From Neisseriaceae bacterium (lineage in GTDB: Bacteria > Pseudomonadota > Gammaproteobacteria > Burkholderiales > Neisseriaceae), in contig JAGNPU010000129.1 of assembly GCA_017989485.1 (NCBI GenBank), positions 1-5,987 on the forward strand: 5,987 bases of DNA, written 5' to 3'. The notes below the pieces were generated by a model. That model saw nothing but the letters and a program-made list of their open reading frames with translations. It had not been told where the DNA came from and did no database searches. Both the position numbers and the translations under genes were made by a program. This document shows, piece by piece, positions 1 through 5,912 of the stretch. Numbering within the stretch: the first letter of the stretch is position 1; every line of letters begins with the position of its first letter.

Positions 1-237
1 TTCAGCAGGCGCCCTGCCCGACCACGTTTTGTCGGCAAACGTTTGCTTGGCCACGGCCACGGCCTGGTTCACCGTCTCGGCATCGCCATTGTCGATGTAG
101 CCAATCAGGCTGTTGTCTATCGGCGTACGGTTGTCAAGACGACGCGACGCATCCCCTTGGTAACCCGGAATCAGGTGGCCGGCCCATAAACTGCCCGCAG
201 CGGCCGCCTCAAAAACCTTTTCTTTACTCATTGCCAT
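1..237 (-). CDS. Aldehyde dehydrogenase, N-terminal 79 residues (runs off left edge)
   Basis: This is the 5' end of an NAD(P)-dependent aldehyde dehydrogenase; the catalytic Cys and Glu and the cofactor site lie beyond the window. The visible part has the family's N-terminal pattern: a loop ending in Asn-Arg-Thr-Pro-Ile (residues 36-40), then GYIDNGDAETVNQAVAVAK (46-64), equivalent to the usual 'gdaedVdrAV.aAr' helix, then TFADKTWSGRAPAE (66-79), equivalent to 'aF....W....paeR'. The overall look is closest to PuuC-like members. ATG at 237 is chosen because GGAG (244-247) lies 6 nt upstream; a second ATG at 231 is less well placed. The Shine-Dalgarno overlaps the TAA of the preceding gene (gap 10 nt), so the two are co-translated. 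From the neighbours I infer 2-oxoglutarate semialdehyde (2,5-dioxopentanoate) oxidation to 2-oxoglutarate. The family call is firm; the substrate is inference. Confidence 0.85.
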   Translation of the reverse strand, partial: MAMSKEKVFEAAAAGSLWAGHLIPGYQGDASRRLDNRTPIDNSLIGYIDNGDAETVNQAVAVAKQTFADKTWSGRAPAE

Positions 238-247
238 GCTGGTCTCC

Positions 248-1123
248 TTAAGCATCAAACTGATTTAACAAGGCCACAAACGCTTCGCTGTCGGCGGCAC
301 TCATGTCCACCAAAGGCAGGCGTACGCTGCCGGCATCCACGCCATGGCGGCGACAGCCTAGTTTGGCTTTTTGATTGTAGTCACCACACTCCATAGAGCG
401 GATGCCTGGGTACATGGCCACCATTTTGGCACGCACATCATCCCATTCGCCTTTGTTCGCTGCCGCCAACATCGCCACCTGCTCGGCTGGGAACACGTTG
501 GCGGCACCGCTAATCCAGCCCTTAACGCCCCAATAGAAGAAATCTGCCGCCTGGTCATCACAGCCACACACCACGGAGAAGTCCGGCAAGTTGGCTTGGA
601 TTAGGCTCAAGGCATGGCTAAAGTCGCCGCTGCTTTCCTTAATCCCCTTGATGTTTTTGTGACGGCTTAGGTGCACCACGGTGTCGAACTCGATGTTCAC
701 GCCCGTACGCACGGGGAAGTTATACATCACAATCGGCAAATCGGTGCTGTCGGCCACGGCTTCAAAGTGGGCAATAATGCCTTCTTGAGAAGGCAGGCTA
801 TAAGCCGGCGCCGCCAACATCAGGCCTTCATAGCCCATGGCCTGTGCCTGCTGGGCGCGCTTCATCGCCCCGGCCGTAGACAGGTCATTCACGCCCGCAA
901 TCAGCGACACGCGGCCTTTGGCCACGGCAGCCACTTTGGTCATGACCGCTTCACGTTCGGCTTCGGTAAAGGTGTAGTACTCACCGGTGGTGCCACACAC
1001 CACAAGGCCAGACACGCCAGCGTTAATGTAGGCTTCAGTCAACTGGCCCAGCTTGGCCAGGTCCACTTCGTTTTGCGCGTTAAAAGGGGTCACAATAGGG
1101 ACCAAGATACCGGTTAAATTCAT
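248..1123 (-). CDS. DHDPS/NAL-family lyase, probable 1-pyrroline-4-hydroxy-2-carboxylate deaminase
   Basis: A 291-residue class I (Schiff-base) TIM-barrel enzyme, full length for the family. Counted from the chosen Met, the hallmarks are GTTGE (44-48, carboxylate-binding loop), Tyr134 in YNFPVRTG (proton relay) and Lys162 in GIKESSGD (Schiff-base lysine). Arg139 of the YNxPxRTG motif is the residue that distinguishes DHDPS-like enzymes from N-acetylneuraminate lyases, so sialic acid breakdown is unlikely. An upstream in-frame ATG at 1141 would add six residues, but GAGGAG sits 6 nt before the ATG at 1123 and lies inside that extension, so 1123 is the start. With a D-amino-acid-type flavin dehydrogenase, a TRAP transporter and an aldehyde dehydrogenase alongside, the likely reaction is deamination of 1-pyrroline-4-hydroxy-2-carboxylate to 2-oxoglutarate semialdehyde. 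True dihydrodipicolinate synthase or another keto-acid aldolase remains possible. The gene has its own upstream promoter/operator block. Confidence 0.88.
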   Translation of the reverse strand: MNLTGILVPIVTPFNAQNEVDLAKLGQLTEAYINAGVSGLVVCGTTGEYYTFTEAEREAVMTKVAAVAKGRVSLIAGVNDLSTAGAMKRAQQAQAMGYEGLMLAAPAYSLPSQEGIIAHFEAVADSTDLPIVMYNFPVRTGVNIEFDTVVHLSRHKNIKGIKESSGDFSHALSLIQANLPDFSVVCGCDDQAADFFYWGVKGWISGAANVFPAEQVAMLAAANKGEWDDVRAKMVAMYPGIRSMECGDYNQKAKLGCRRHGVDAGSVRLPLVDMSAADSEAFVALLNQFDA

Positions 1124-1170
1124 GTTTTTCTCCTCAATCATCCATGGAAAGGCCTAACGACTGGCCCAAA

Positions 1171-1211
1171 ATTGTATATTGTATACTATATATAATACGA
1201 CCATTGTGCAA
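1171..1211 (-). promoter_or_regulatory. Promoter/operator of the DHDPS-aldehyde dehydrogenase unit (copy A)
   Basis: Positions 1171-1196 hold a 26-bp AT-rich element. On the plus strand it reads as three 7-bp units, ATTGTAT, ATTGTAT, ACTATAT, followed by ATAAT. It contains TTGTATACTA (1179-1188), which fits the TNGTNNACNA pattern of FadR-type GntR operators. On the minus strand TTGCAC (1206-1211) is a candidate -35, and TAGTAT (1183-1188) lies 17 nt further on as a weak -10 (4 of 6) overlapping the operator core. Transcription would start near 1176, about 50 nt before the ATG at 1123. A near-identical element precedes the flavin dehydrogenase gene. The element itself is seen directly; the promoter boxes and regulator class are inferred. 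Confidence 0.65.
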
Positions 1212-1226
1212 GCCCGTGCCCAATGT

Positions 1227-1259
1227 GCTTACGCCTCAATCTCAGATTAAGGCGTAAGC
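1227..1259 (-). other. Long intercistronic stem-loop after dctP
   Basis: A perfect 10-bp inverted repeat (GCTTACGCCT 1227-1236, AGGCGTAAGC 1250-1259) continues inwards through one non-Watson-Crick position and four more pairs to a 3-nt loop. On the minus-strand RNA the odd position is a U-G wobble, giving 15 continuous pairs. On the plus strand it is a C-A mismatch. This favours function in the leftward transcript. No T tract follows on the minus strand, so a classical intrinsic terminator is not supported. It could protect the 3' end of the dctP message, mark a partial or Rho-assisted end of the upstream unit, or both. Confidence 0.6.
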
Positions 1260-1282
1260 GTTTGTTTCTAAATCAAAACTAA

Positions 1283-2284
1283 TTACTTGGCGCTTTGAAG
1301 TTCCTGATACAAGGCTTCCCCATTCGGAATGCCTTTAATCAAGCTGCTGCGTACCCCTTCGGCCTTGGCCTGAAAGCCGCTCAAATCTGGCGTCACCACG
1401 TTCACCCCAGCCTGCTTGGCCTTGTCTAAAGACGCCTGATAGTCTGTTTCGTAAAAGGCAATGCCCTTTTTCAAGCCGGCAGCCACTGCTTCTTGCATGA
1501 TGGCCTGTTGCTCAGGCGACAGTTTTTGCCACTGACGATCAGACATCACCAACAGCGCCGGCAGATAATGGGTTTTGGTCAGGTTATAGAATTTGGCCAC
1601 CTCGTTAAAGCGGTCATTCATGAACTGGTCTGGCGAAATGTCGCCGCCGTTCACCACGCCCTGTTGCAAAGACATATACACTTCAGAATAAGCCATAGGC
1701 GTTGGCTGTGCGCCTAAGGCCTTATACGTCTCCACATAGCCTGGCGCCTGCATGACCCGCAGCTTTAAGCCGCGCATGTCGTCTACGGTGTTGATGGCCT
1801 TGGTTGCAAACACGTTACGCTCCATCGCCGTCAACCAGCCCAGCCCTTTTAGCTGGTAATCAGACAGCATGTCTAAATACTTTTGCCCCACCGGCCCAGC
1901 CAGCACGCGGTTGGCCTGCTGAATGTCGTCAAACAAATAAGGCAGGTCAAAAATTTCATATTCTTTAACCGTGTTTTCCAGTGCCGCTTGGCCGCTGATG
2001 AACATCGACAGCGTGCCGGCACGGGTGGCCTGGATCATTTTGATTTCATCGCCCAACTGCGACTGTGGAAAAGAGGTGATGGTGATGGCGCCGTTAGAGG
2101 CCTCGCTGGCCACCTTGGCCATTTCATCAATCATCACCTGATAGTGGCTGGTTGGGGTCAGAATGTGGCCCACCTTCAGCTCCACTTTGGCCATGCCCGT
2201 TTCCGCCTTAGGCTCAGACGCCTTATCCGAACAGGCGCTTAAGGCCAATAATGACGCGGCCACAATGCTCAATACTTTTTTCAT
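1283..2284 (-). CDS. dctP: TRAP transporter solute-binding protein (DctP family), predicted lipoprotein
   Basis: A 333-residue extracytoplasmic solute receptor of a tripartite ATP-independent periplasmic transporter. It delivers a carboxylate-bearing substrate to the DctQ-DctM membrane complex encoded just upstream. Seen in the protein: a Lys-Lys then hydrophobic signal (2-17) ending in the lipobox LSAC with Cys18, then FPQSQLGDE (72-80), FDLPYLF (112-118), MERNVFATK (154-162) and GLKLRVM (172-178). Arg176 is the conserved arginine that holds the ligand carboxylate in this family, and Arg156 is placed like a second ligand arginine. The motif usually seen as DG.E.P reads NGGDISPDQ (212-220). 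A lipid-anchored receptor is less usual than a free periplasmic one in Gram-negatives; Ser follows the Cys. Start: AGGAG lies 7 nt before ATG. It follows dctM after 26 nt. The order Q-M-P differs from the common P-Q-M. Hydroxyproline as ligand is inferred from context. Confidence 0.92.
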   Translation of the reverse strand: MKKVLSIVAASLLALSACSDKASEPKAETGMAKVELKVGHILTPTSHYQVMIDEMAKVASEASNGAITITSFPQSQLGDEIKMIQATRAGTLSMFISGQAALENTVKEYEIFDLPYLFDDIQQANRVLAGPVGQKYLDMLSDYQLKGLGWLTAMERNVFATKAINTVDDMRGLKLRVMQAPGYVETYKALGAQPTPMAYSEVYMSLQQGVVNGGDISPDQFMNDRFNEVAKFYNLTKTHYLPALLVMSDRQWQKLSPEQQAIMQEAVAAGLKKGIAFYETDYQASLDKAKQAGVNVVTPDLSGFQAKAEGVRSSLIKGIPNGEALYQELQSAK

Positions 2285-2310
2285 GATGTTTCTCCTCTGA
2301 CTGCATTATT

Positions 2311-3594
2311 TTAATTAATCACTGAAGGCAACCACGTAGACAGCGGCGCCCAATAACTGATCACCATTAAATCGACGATCAACACACCCAAAAACACCAG
2401 AATGGGCCTGATCAACTGATCAATCCGCAAACCGGCTACTTCACATGCCACAAACAAATTCACCCCCACCGGCGGCGTCACCATCCCAATCGCCAAGTTG
2501 ACGATCATGATCATGCCAAAATGCAAAGGGTCTATGCCATACAACACCGCCACCGGCGCCAGAATCGGCCCCAAGATGATGATGGCGGCCAAGGTTTCAA
2601 TAAACATGCCCACGATTAACAGAAAGACGTTCACCAGCAAAATAAACACGATGGGGTTGTCAGAAAAACCAATCACCCATTGGCTGAGCTTGTGCGGCAC
2701 CTGCTCCATGGTCAAAATATAAGAGAACACCGAGGCAAAGCCGACGATGAGCAAAATAATCGACGTCGACAGGGCCGACTTGGTCAAAATCTGCGGCAGG
2801 TCGCGCCAGCGCAGTTCACGGTACACAAACAGGCCAATAATCAGGCTGTAAAACACCGCCACCACTGCGGCCTCGGTTGGGGTAAACCAGCCAAAGTAAA
2901 TCCCCCCCAGAATGATGACCGGCATCAGCACGGCAAAGAAAGAGCGCTTAATGGCCCGGCCTAGGTTGTGCGCCCACTCAGCCACGCTCAGCACTTCAAC
3001 CTGGTCGAATTTTTTCAAACGGGCGATCACAATCACGGTGACGATTAAAGAGAACCCAATAAACAGCCCGGGCAAAACCCCGGCTAAAAATAAGGTGCCC
3101 ACCGACACATTCGCCACCAGTCCGTACACGATCATCGGCACCGACGGCGGAATAATCGCCCCCAGCTCGCCCGAGGCCGCCGCAATCGCCGTGGCAAACG
3201 GCTTAGGGTATTTTTTCTTCACCATTTCGGGAATCAGGCTAGAGCCGATCGCCGCTGTGGTCGCCGAAGAAGACCCCGACAGGGTGGCAAAAAACATCGA
3301 CGTCAGCACCGCCACCGAACCCAGCCCCCCGCGAAACCAGCCAATTAAGGCATTGGCCAAGCCAATCAGCCGCGCCGCAATGCCGCCGGTTTGCATCAAA
3401 TTGCCGGCCAATATAAAAAATGGAATCGCCATCAGGGTGAAGGAATCCAAGCTTTCAAACACATTCTGCGCCAACACGCTTAGGGGTAAGTCTTCTGACA
3501 CCAAGGCGATGGCAGACGCAAAGCCTAGAGAAATGGCAATCGGCAAGGACAGCGCAAACAACAACAATAAGGTAAAAAATAAAAGCTGGATCAT
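2311..3594 (-). CDS. dctM: TRAP transporter large transmembrane subunit (DctM family)
   Basis: A 427-residue polytopic inner-membrane protein, the usual length for the large TRAP subunit that forms the ion-coupled translocation path. It is hydrophobic almost throughout, with about 12 membrane segments. Family signatures in order: MAIPFFILAGNLM (55-67), LSGSSSATTAAIGSSLIP (105-122), GAIIPPSVPMIVYG (145-158), GWFTPTEAA (235-243), FIETLAAIIILGPILAP (331-347) and IVNLAIGMVTPPVGVNLFV (364-382). The ATG overlaps the TGA stop of dctQ by 4 nt (ATGA), which indicates translational coupling and fixes the start; the local ribosome site is weak. No truncation or missing motif is visible. The family assignment is firm. 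The substrate is not readable from this subunit and rests on the neighbouring enzymes. Confidence 0.96.
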   Translation of the reverse strand: MIQLLFFTLLLLFALSLPIAISLGFASAIALVSEDLPLSVLAQNVFESLDSFTLMAIPFFILAGNLMQTGGIAARLIGLANALIGWFRGGLGSVAVLTSMFFATLSGSSSATTAAIGSSLIPEMVKKKYPKPFATAIAAASGELGAIIPPSVPMIVYGLVANVSVGTLFLAGVLPGLFIGFSLIVTVIVIARLKKFDQVEVLSVAEWAHNLGRAIKRSFFAVLMPVIILGGIYFGWFTPTEAAVVAVFYSLIIGLFVYRELRWRDLPQILTKSALSTSIILLIVGFASVFSYILTMEQVPHKLSQWVIGFSDNPIVFILLVNVFLLIVGMFIETLAAIIILGPILAPVAVLYGIDPLHFGMIMIVNLAIGMVTPPVGVNLFVACEVAGLRIDQLIRPILVFLGVLIVDLMVISYWAPLSTWLPSVIN

Positions 3595-4103
3595 AGTTCA
3601 ATATCCTCTGTATCAAAGCCGCGAATGTCGGTTTTCAACACCACAACCTCCCATAAGTAAGCCATCGTGTTGATCACCATCAGCGCAGAACCCAGGAACA
3701 TGGCCGCATACACATAGGCCTTGCTGATTTTCATCACCGGCGCCGTTTCGCTGAGGCCAAACACAAACCATTCCCAGCCTATCCACACCAATAGGGCATA
3801 GAACACCAGGCTCAACAAATGGGCCACCCACTTCAAGGCCTTGCCGGCACGCTCGGGCAAGAGCAGCACCATAGAATCAATGGCAATCAGCTTGCCCTTG
3901 CGCACCGCCACCGCCCCACCCAGAAAGGTCAGCCAAATCATCAAATACTTGGCCACCTCTTCCGACCAGGGGACGGAAAACTGTTCAAACACAAACCGAA
4001 CCAGCACCTGAATCAGCACCACCACGGCCATAATCGCCAGCATCAGCGCCAGAGTGTATTCCACCCCCCGATTGAGCTGGTCGACTCTTTTAATCAATCC
4101 CAT
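3591..4103 (-). CDS. dctQ: TRAP transporter small transmembrane subunit (DctQ family)
   Basis: A 170-residue four-helix membrane protein that pairs with DctM and helps dock the solute receptor. Seen: a cytoplasmic N-terminus MGLIKRVDQLNRGVEY, a first helix (about 17-38), the family signature WSEEVAKYLMIWLTFLGGA (46-64) followed by VRKG (67-70), then helices at about 93-112 and 130-150 and a charged tail. An in-frame ATG at 4202 would add 33 residues, but that stretch is the shifted reading of the small ORF next door. The ATG at 4103 has AAGGAG 6 nt upstream, so 4103 is the start. The stop overlaps the dctM start by 4 nt. The gene begins 22 nt after the small ORF stop. Confidence 0.93.
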   Translation of the reverse strand: MGLIKRVDQLNRGVEYTLALMLAIMAVVVLIQVLVRFVFEQFSVPWSEEVAKYLMIWLTFLGGAVAVRKGKLIAIDSMVLLLPERAGKALKWVAHLLSLVFYALLVWIGWEWFVFGLSETAPVMKISKAYVYAAMFLGSALMVINTMAYLWEVVVLKTDIRGFDTEDIEL

Positions 4104-4125
4104 CACATTCTCCTTGGTATGGGGC

Positions 4126-4263
4126 TCAGGCCACCCGCAAAGCGGGACAAACACGGCCCAAAGCCAGCCAGGCGAAAGACCGCAGGCCGAGCCCAGCGGC
4201 AAAAAACATGCTCAGGGCGGGACACCAACGCGGTAAAAATAAGGGGTTAGGAACGGCAATCAT
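4126..4263 (-). CDS. Small hydrophobic ORF of 45 codons between the dehydrogenase and dctQ
   Basis: Not a recognised family. The ORF begins at ATG 4263 with a strong ribosome site (AAAGGAG, 7 nt before ATG) and ends at TGA 4126-4128, 22 nt before dctQ. The peptide starts MIAVPNPLFLPRWCPALSMF, continues with AAGLGLRSFAWLALGRVCPALRVA, has two Cys (14 and 39), no acidic residues, four Arg and no Lys. Residues 16-36 could form one short membrane segment. The 16 nt covering its ribosome site and start (4260-4275) are identical to those of dctP (2281-2296). It may be a small membrane protein linked to the TRAP complex, a translated leader that couples dctQ to upstream translation, or the scar of a lost gene. 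Near the stop, CCCGC/GCGGG (4134-4146) can form a 5-bp hairpin. Translation is plausible from the ribosome site; function is unknown. Confidence 0.5.
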   Translation of the reverse strand: MIAVPNPLFLPRWCPALSMFFAAGLGLRSFAWLALGRVCPALRVA

Positions 4264-4283
4264 GATGTTTCTCCTTTGTTATG

Positions 4284-4301
4284 AATAGTTTTTTAACTAT
4301 T
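4284..4301. repeat. AT-only inverted repeat in the dehydrogenase-small ORF gap
   Basis: AATAGTT (4284-4290) and AACTATT (4295-4301) form a perfect 7-bp inverted repeat with a 4-nt spacer inside a strongly AT-rich 63-nt gap. An ATTGTAT unit, as found in the two operator blocks, lies at 4317-4323. No T tract follows the repeat on the minus strand, so it is not a terminator for the operon; T-rich sequence follows only on the plus strand, where no gene ends. It could be a weak protein-binding site or simply AT-rich spacer. Confidence 0.3.
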
Positions 4302-4326
4302 TATCTTTTTTAGTAAATTGTATGGC

Positions 4327-5586
4327 TTAAAAACGGTTAATTCGAAAAGGGGTTAAAGGAATAGTGGGCGTACGGTCATGCATTAACTGACTCACCAACT
4401 CAGCGGTCAATGCGGCCTGGGTCAGGCCCAAATGCTGGTGGCCAAAAGCCAGCGTCACGCGGCCAACCCGATCAATCACCGGCAAAGAATCAGGAAAAGA
4501 AGGCCTAAAACCCATCCAATCACTGCTGTCGGCCAGGTCTAATGGCGCGCGCAACATCGGCTGCGCCAAAGCGTGTAGGTTTTGTGCCCGCGCCATATTA
4601 GGTGCCGCATCTAGGCCGGCAAACTCCACCGTGCCGGCCAGGCGTAAGCCGGCGTCCATCGGCGTCATGATGAAGCGTCTGTCGGCGCTGGACACAGGGA
4701 CGGGCAGCAGGCCTTGTGCCTGCGGCAACATCAGGTGATAGCCCCGTTCGGTGTCTAAGGGCACGCTCAAGTTTAATAATTGTTTAACTAAGGGTTTAGA
4801 ATACGCGCCACAGGCCACCACCACTTCGGCCGCCTGCACCACGTGATCCTGCTTGCTTTTTAAGACCACGCCCTCAGGCCCCTGCCGCGCGTCGACCACC
4901 TCACAGCAGGTCATCACCGTACCGCCTAGGCCCGTAAAGGCTGCGGTCAAGCGCGCCAAAATAGCGGGCAAATCGGTGACGTGGCCCGTCTCAGGAAAAA
5001 ACAGCCCGCCCAGCTGATTGCTGGCCAAGGCCGGCAGCGCCGCCAACAGTGGCGCCTGATCCACCCATTCATTATCCACCCCACGCTGCTGCAAGCGGGC
5101 GCCATGTGCCTGTACGGTGGCCACGCTGGCGGCTTGTTCACACACCAAATAAGAACCGTGTGTGTGCACATAAGCCCCTAAGTCCCACCGTTGCACCAAA
5201 CGCAACCACGCCGGCAAGCTGTGGCTATTGAGCGCAATCAGCGCCGCACAGGTGTTGGCAAAGGCCTTAGGCCGTAAGTTCAACAACAGCCGGATCATCC
5301 ACGGCGTCAGCTGTGGCAAATAGCGCCAGTCTAGGCGCAGCGGCCCCAGCGGGTCTAACAGCATCTTGGGTAGTTTTTTCAACACCCCAACGTCGGCGAT
5401 CGGGTCGATTTGCTCTGTGGCCAAATGCCCAGCATTCCCCCAAGACGCACCTCGCCCAACGTCACCGGCCTCCATAAGGCACACTCGCTTGCCTTCGCTT
5501 TGTAAGGTCAGCGCCACGCTTAGGCCAATAATGCCCCCACCGACCACGGCCACGTCAAAACCCGAATCACCCACACTGATGGTCAT
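4327..5586 (-). CDS. FAD-dependent D-amino-acid/D-hydroxyproline-type dehydrogenase
   Basis: A 419-residue DadA/DAO-family flavoprotein, complete. It has the N-terminal Rossmann fingerprint VVGGGIIGLS (14-23) with Glu39 (LMEAG) placed to bind the FAD ribose, GRGASWGNAGHL (44-55), a second flavin strand VVVACGAYS (255-263), LDTERGYHL (277-285), the C-terminal block MGFRPSFPDSLPVI (358-371) and FGHQHLGLTQA (381-391). The RGYH and GFRPxxPDSLPVI blocks are typical of the branch that includes cis-4-hydroxy-D-proline dehydrogenases. The enzyme would pass electrons to the respiratory chain and yield 1-pyrroline-4-hydroxy-2-carboxylate, the substrate of the DHDPS-family enzyme downstream. A general D-amino-acid dehydrogenase is the main alternative. 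Start: GGGAG lies 8 nt before ATG. It is the first gene of the leftward operon, directly after operator copy B. Confidence 0.9.
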   Translation of the reverse strand: MTISVGDSGFDVAVVGGGIIGLSVALTLQSEGKRVCLMEAGDVGRGASWGNAGHLATEQIDPIADVGVLKKLPKMLLDPLGPLRLDWRYLPQLTPWMIRLLLNLRPKAFANTCAALIALNSHSLPAWLRLVQRWDLGAYVHTHGSYLVCEQAASVATVQAHGARLQQRGVDNEWVDQAPLLAALPALASNQLGGLFFPETGHVTDLPAILARLTAAFTGLGGTVMTCCEVVDARQGPEGVVLKSKQDHVVQAAEVVVACGAYSKPLVKQLLNLSVPLDTERGYHLMLPQAQGLLPVPVSSADRRFIMTPMDAGLRLAGTVEFAGLDAAPNMARAQNLHALAQPMLRAPLDLADSSDWMGFRPSFPDSLPVIDRVGRVTLAFGHQHLGLTQAALTAELVSQLMHDRTPTIPLTPFRINRF

Positions 5587-5610
5587 TGCTTTTTCTCCCT
5601 GTTTTTATGA

Positions 5611-5644
5611 ATTGTATACTATATACTATATATAATTTCTGCAA
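5611..5644 (-). promoter_or_regulatory. Promoter/operator of the dehydrogenase-TRAP operon (copy B)
   Basis: Positions 5611-5636 repeat the element at 1171-1196 with 24 of 26 bases identical. Here the 7-bp units are ATTGTAT, ACTATAT, ACTATAT, then ATAAT. TTGTATACTA (5612-5621) again fits a FadR-type GntR half-palindrome. On the minus strand TTGCAG (5639-5644) is a candidate -35, with TAGTAT (5616-5621) 17 nt on. The predicted start near 5609 leaves a short leader of about 22 nt before the ATG at 5586. A regulator bound here would cover the -10 region, which suggests repression relieved by the substrate or an intermediate. The regulator gene is not in the window. Confidence 0.68.
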
Positions 5645-5688
5645 GCACCATCCCACCCTACGATTCAAGCGACAGGCCACATTTGGGC

Positions 5689-5719
5689 AAAAAAAAGAGG
5701 CGCCATCGCGCCATCTCTT
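5689..5719 (-). terminator. Intrinsic terminator reading leftwards
   Basis: On the minus strand GGCGC and GCGCC (plus positions 5708-5712 and 5699-5703) form a GC-rich stem with a 4-nt loop. It can extend outwards past one bulged base through AAGAGA/TCTTTT, and it ends in a run of eight T (plus A run 5689-5696). It has no comparable T run on the plus strand. It would stop leftward transcription about 80 nt before the dehydrogenase promoter start. An outer 9-bp inverted repeat TTTGGGCAA/TTGCCCAAA (5682-5690 and 5725-5733) encloses it. Confidence 0.7.
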
Positions 5720-5845
5720 GTGTATTGCCCAAACCATTAGGCCTAGAGCCCTTCAGCCCTAGTCCAAACACATAAAACAAAAAAACGCGATTGACGCAAA
5801 TTTTGACACACCTCACCACGGCAACACACCGCCCAGACACACCAA

Positions 5846-5863
5846 TGCCCACCGAAGTGGGCA
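5846..5863 (-). other. UUCG-capped hairpin
   Basis: TGCCCAC and GTGGGCA form a perfect 7-bp stem. Read on the minus strand the loop is TTCG closed by a C-G pair, the exceptionally stable cUUCGg tetraloop. On the plus strand the loop is CGAA, which is not a favoured tetraloop. The loop therefore suggests that leftward RNA is the functional one. A 9-nt direct repeat CACCAATGC (5840-5848 and 5862-5870) overlaps both arms. No T tract follows, so it is a structural element and not a terminator. Confidence 0.6.
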
Positions 5864-5912
5864 CCAATGCAGCAACCTGTACGCAGGAAACTTATGAGCA
5901 CTAACATGCTAC

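Noticed and set aside
371..1117. Plus-strand frames opposite the DHDPS-family gene
   Set aside because: They overlap a conserved enzyme gene on the other strand, are rich in His and Arg from antisense codons, and lack ribosome sites.
248..2284. Sialic acid (SiaPQM plus NanA) locus
   Set aside because: The DHDPS/NAL protein has the Arg-type YNxPxRTG motif, not the lyase type. The flavin dehydrogenase and aldehyde dehydrogenase have no place in sialic acid breakdown, and no kinase or epimerase of that pathway is present.
2912..3673. Long plus-strand ORF of 253 codons opposite dctM and dctQ
   Set aside because: It is antisense to a fully conserved dctM with all family motifs, has no good ribosome site and resembles no protein. 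Long antisense frames are common opposite hydrophobic genes with this codon use.
4104..4202. N-terminal extension of DctQ by 33 residues
   Set aside because: The added residues are the out-of-frame reading of the small ORF and precede the strong AAGGAG site of the ATG at 4103. DctQ proteins begin close to the first helix.
5771..5809. Rightward promoter built on TTGACG or TTGACA
   Set aside because: Hexamers at 5791-5796 and 5803-5808 look like -35 boxes, but nothing resembling a -10 lies 16 to 18 nt further on.
5658..5867. Minus-strand frame of 69 codons upstream of the dehydrogenase
   Set aside because: It starts at TTG without a ribosome site, runs through the UUCG hairpin and the terminator, and has no domain-like composition. 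RNA structure explains the stretch better.
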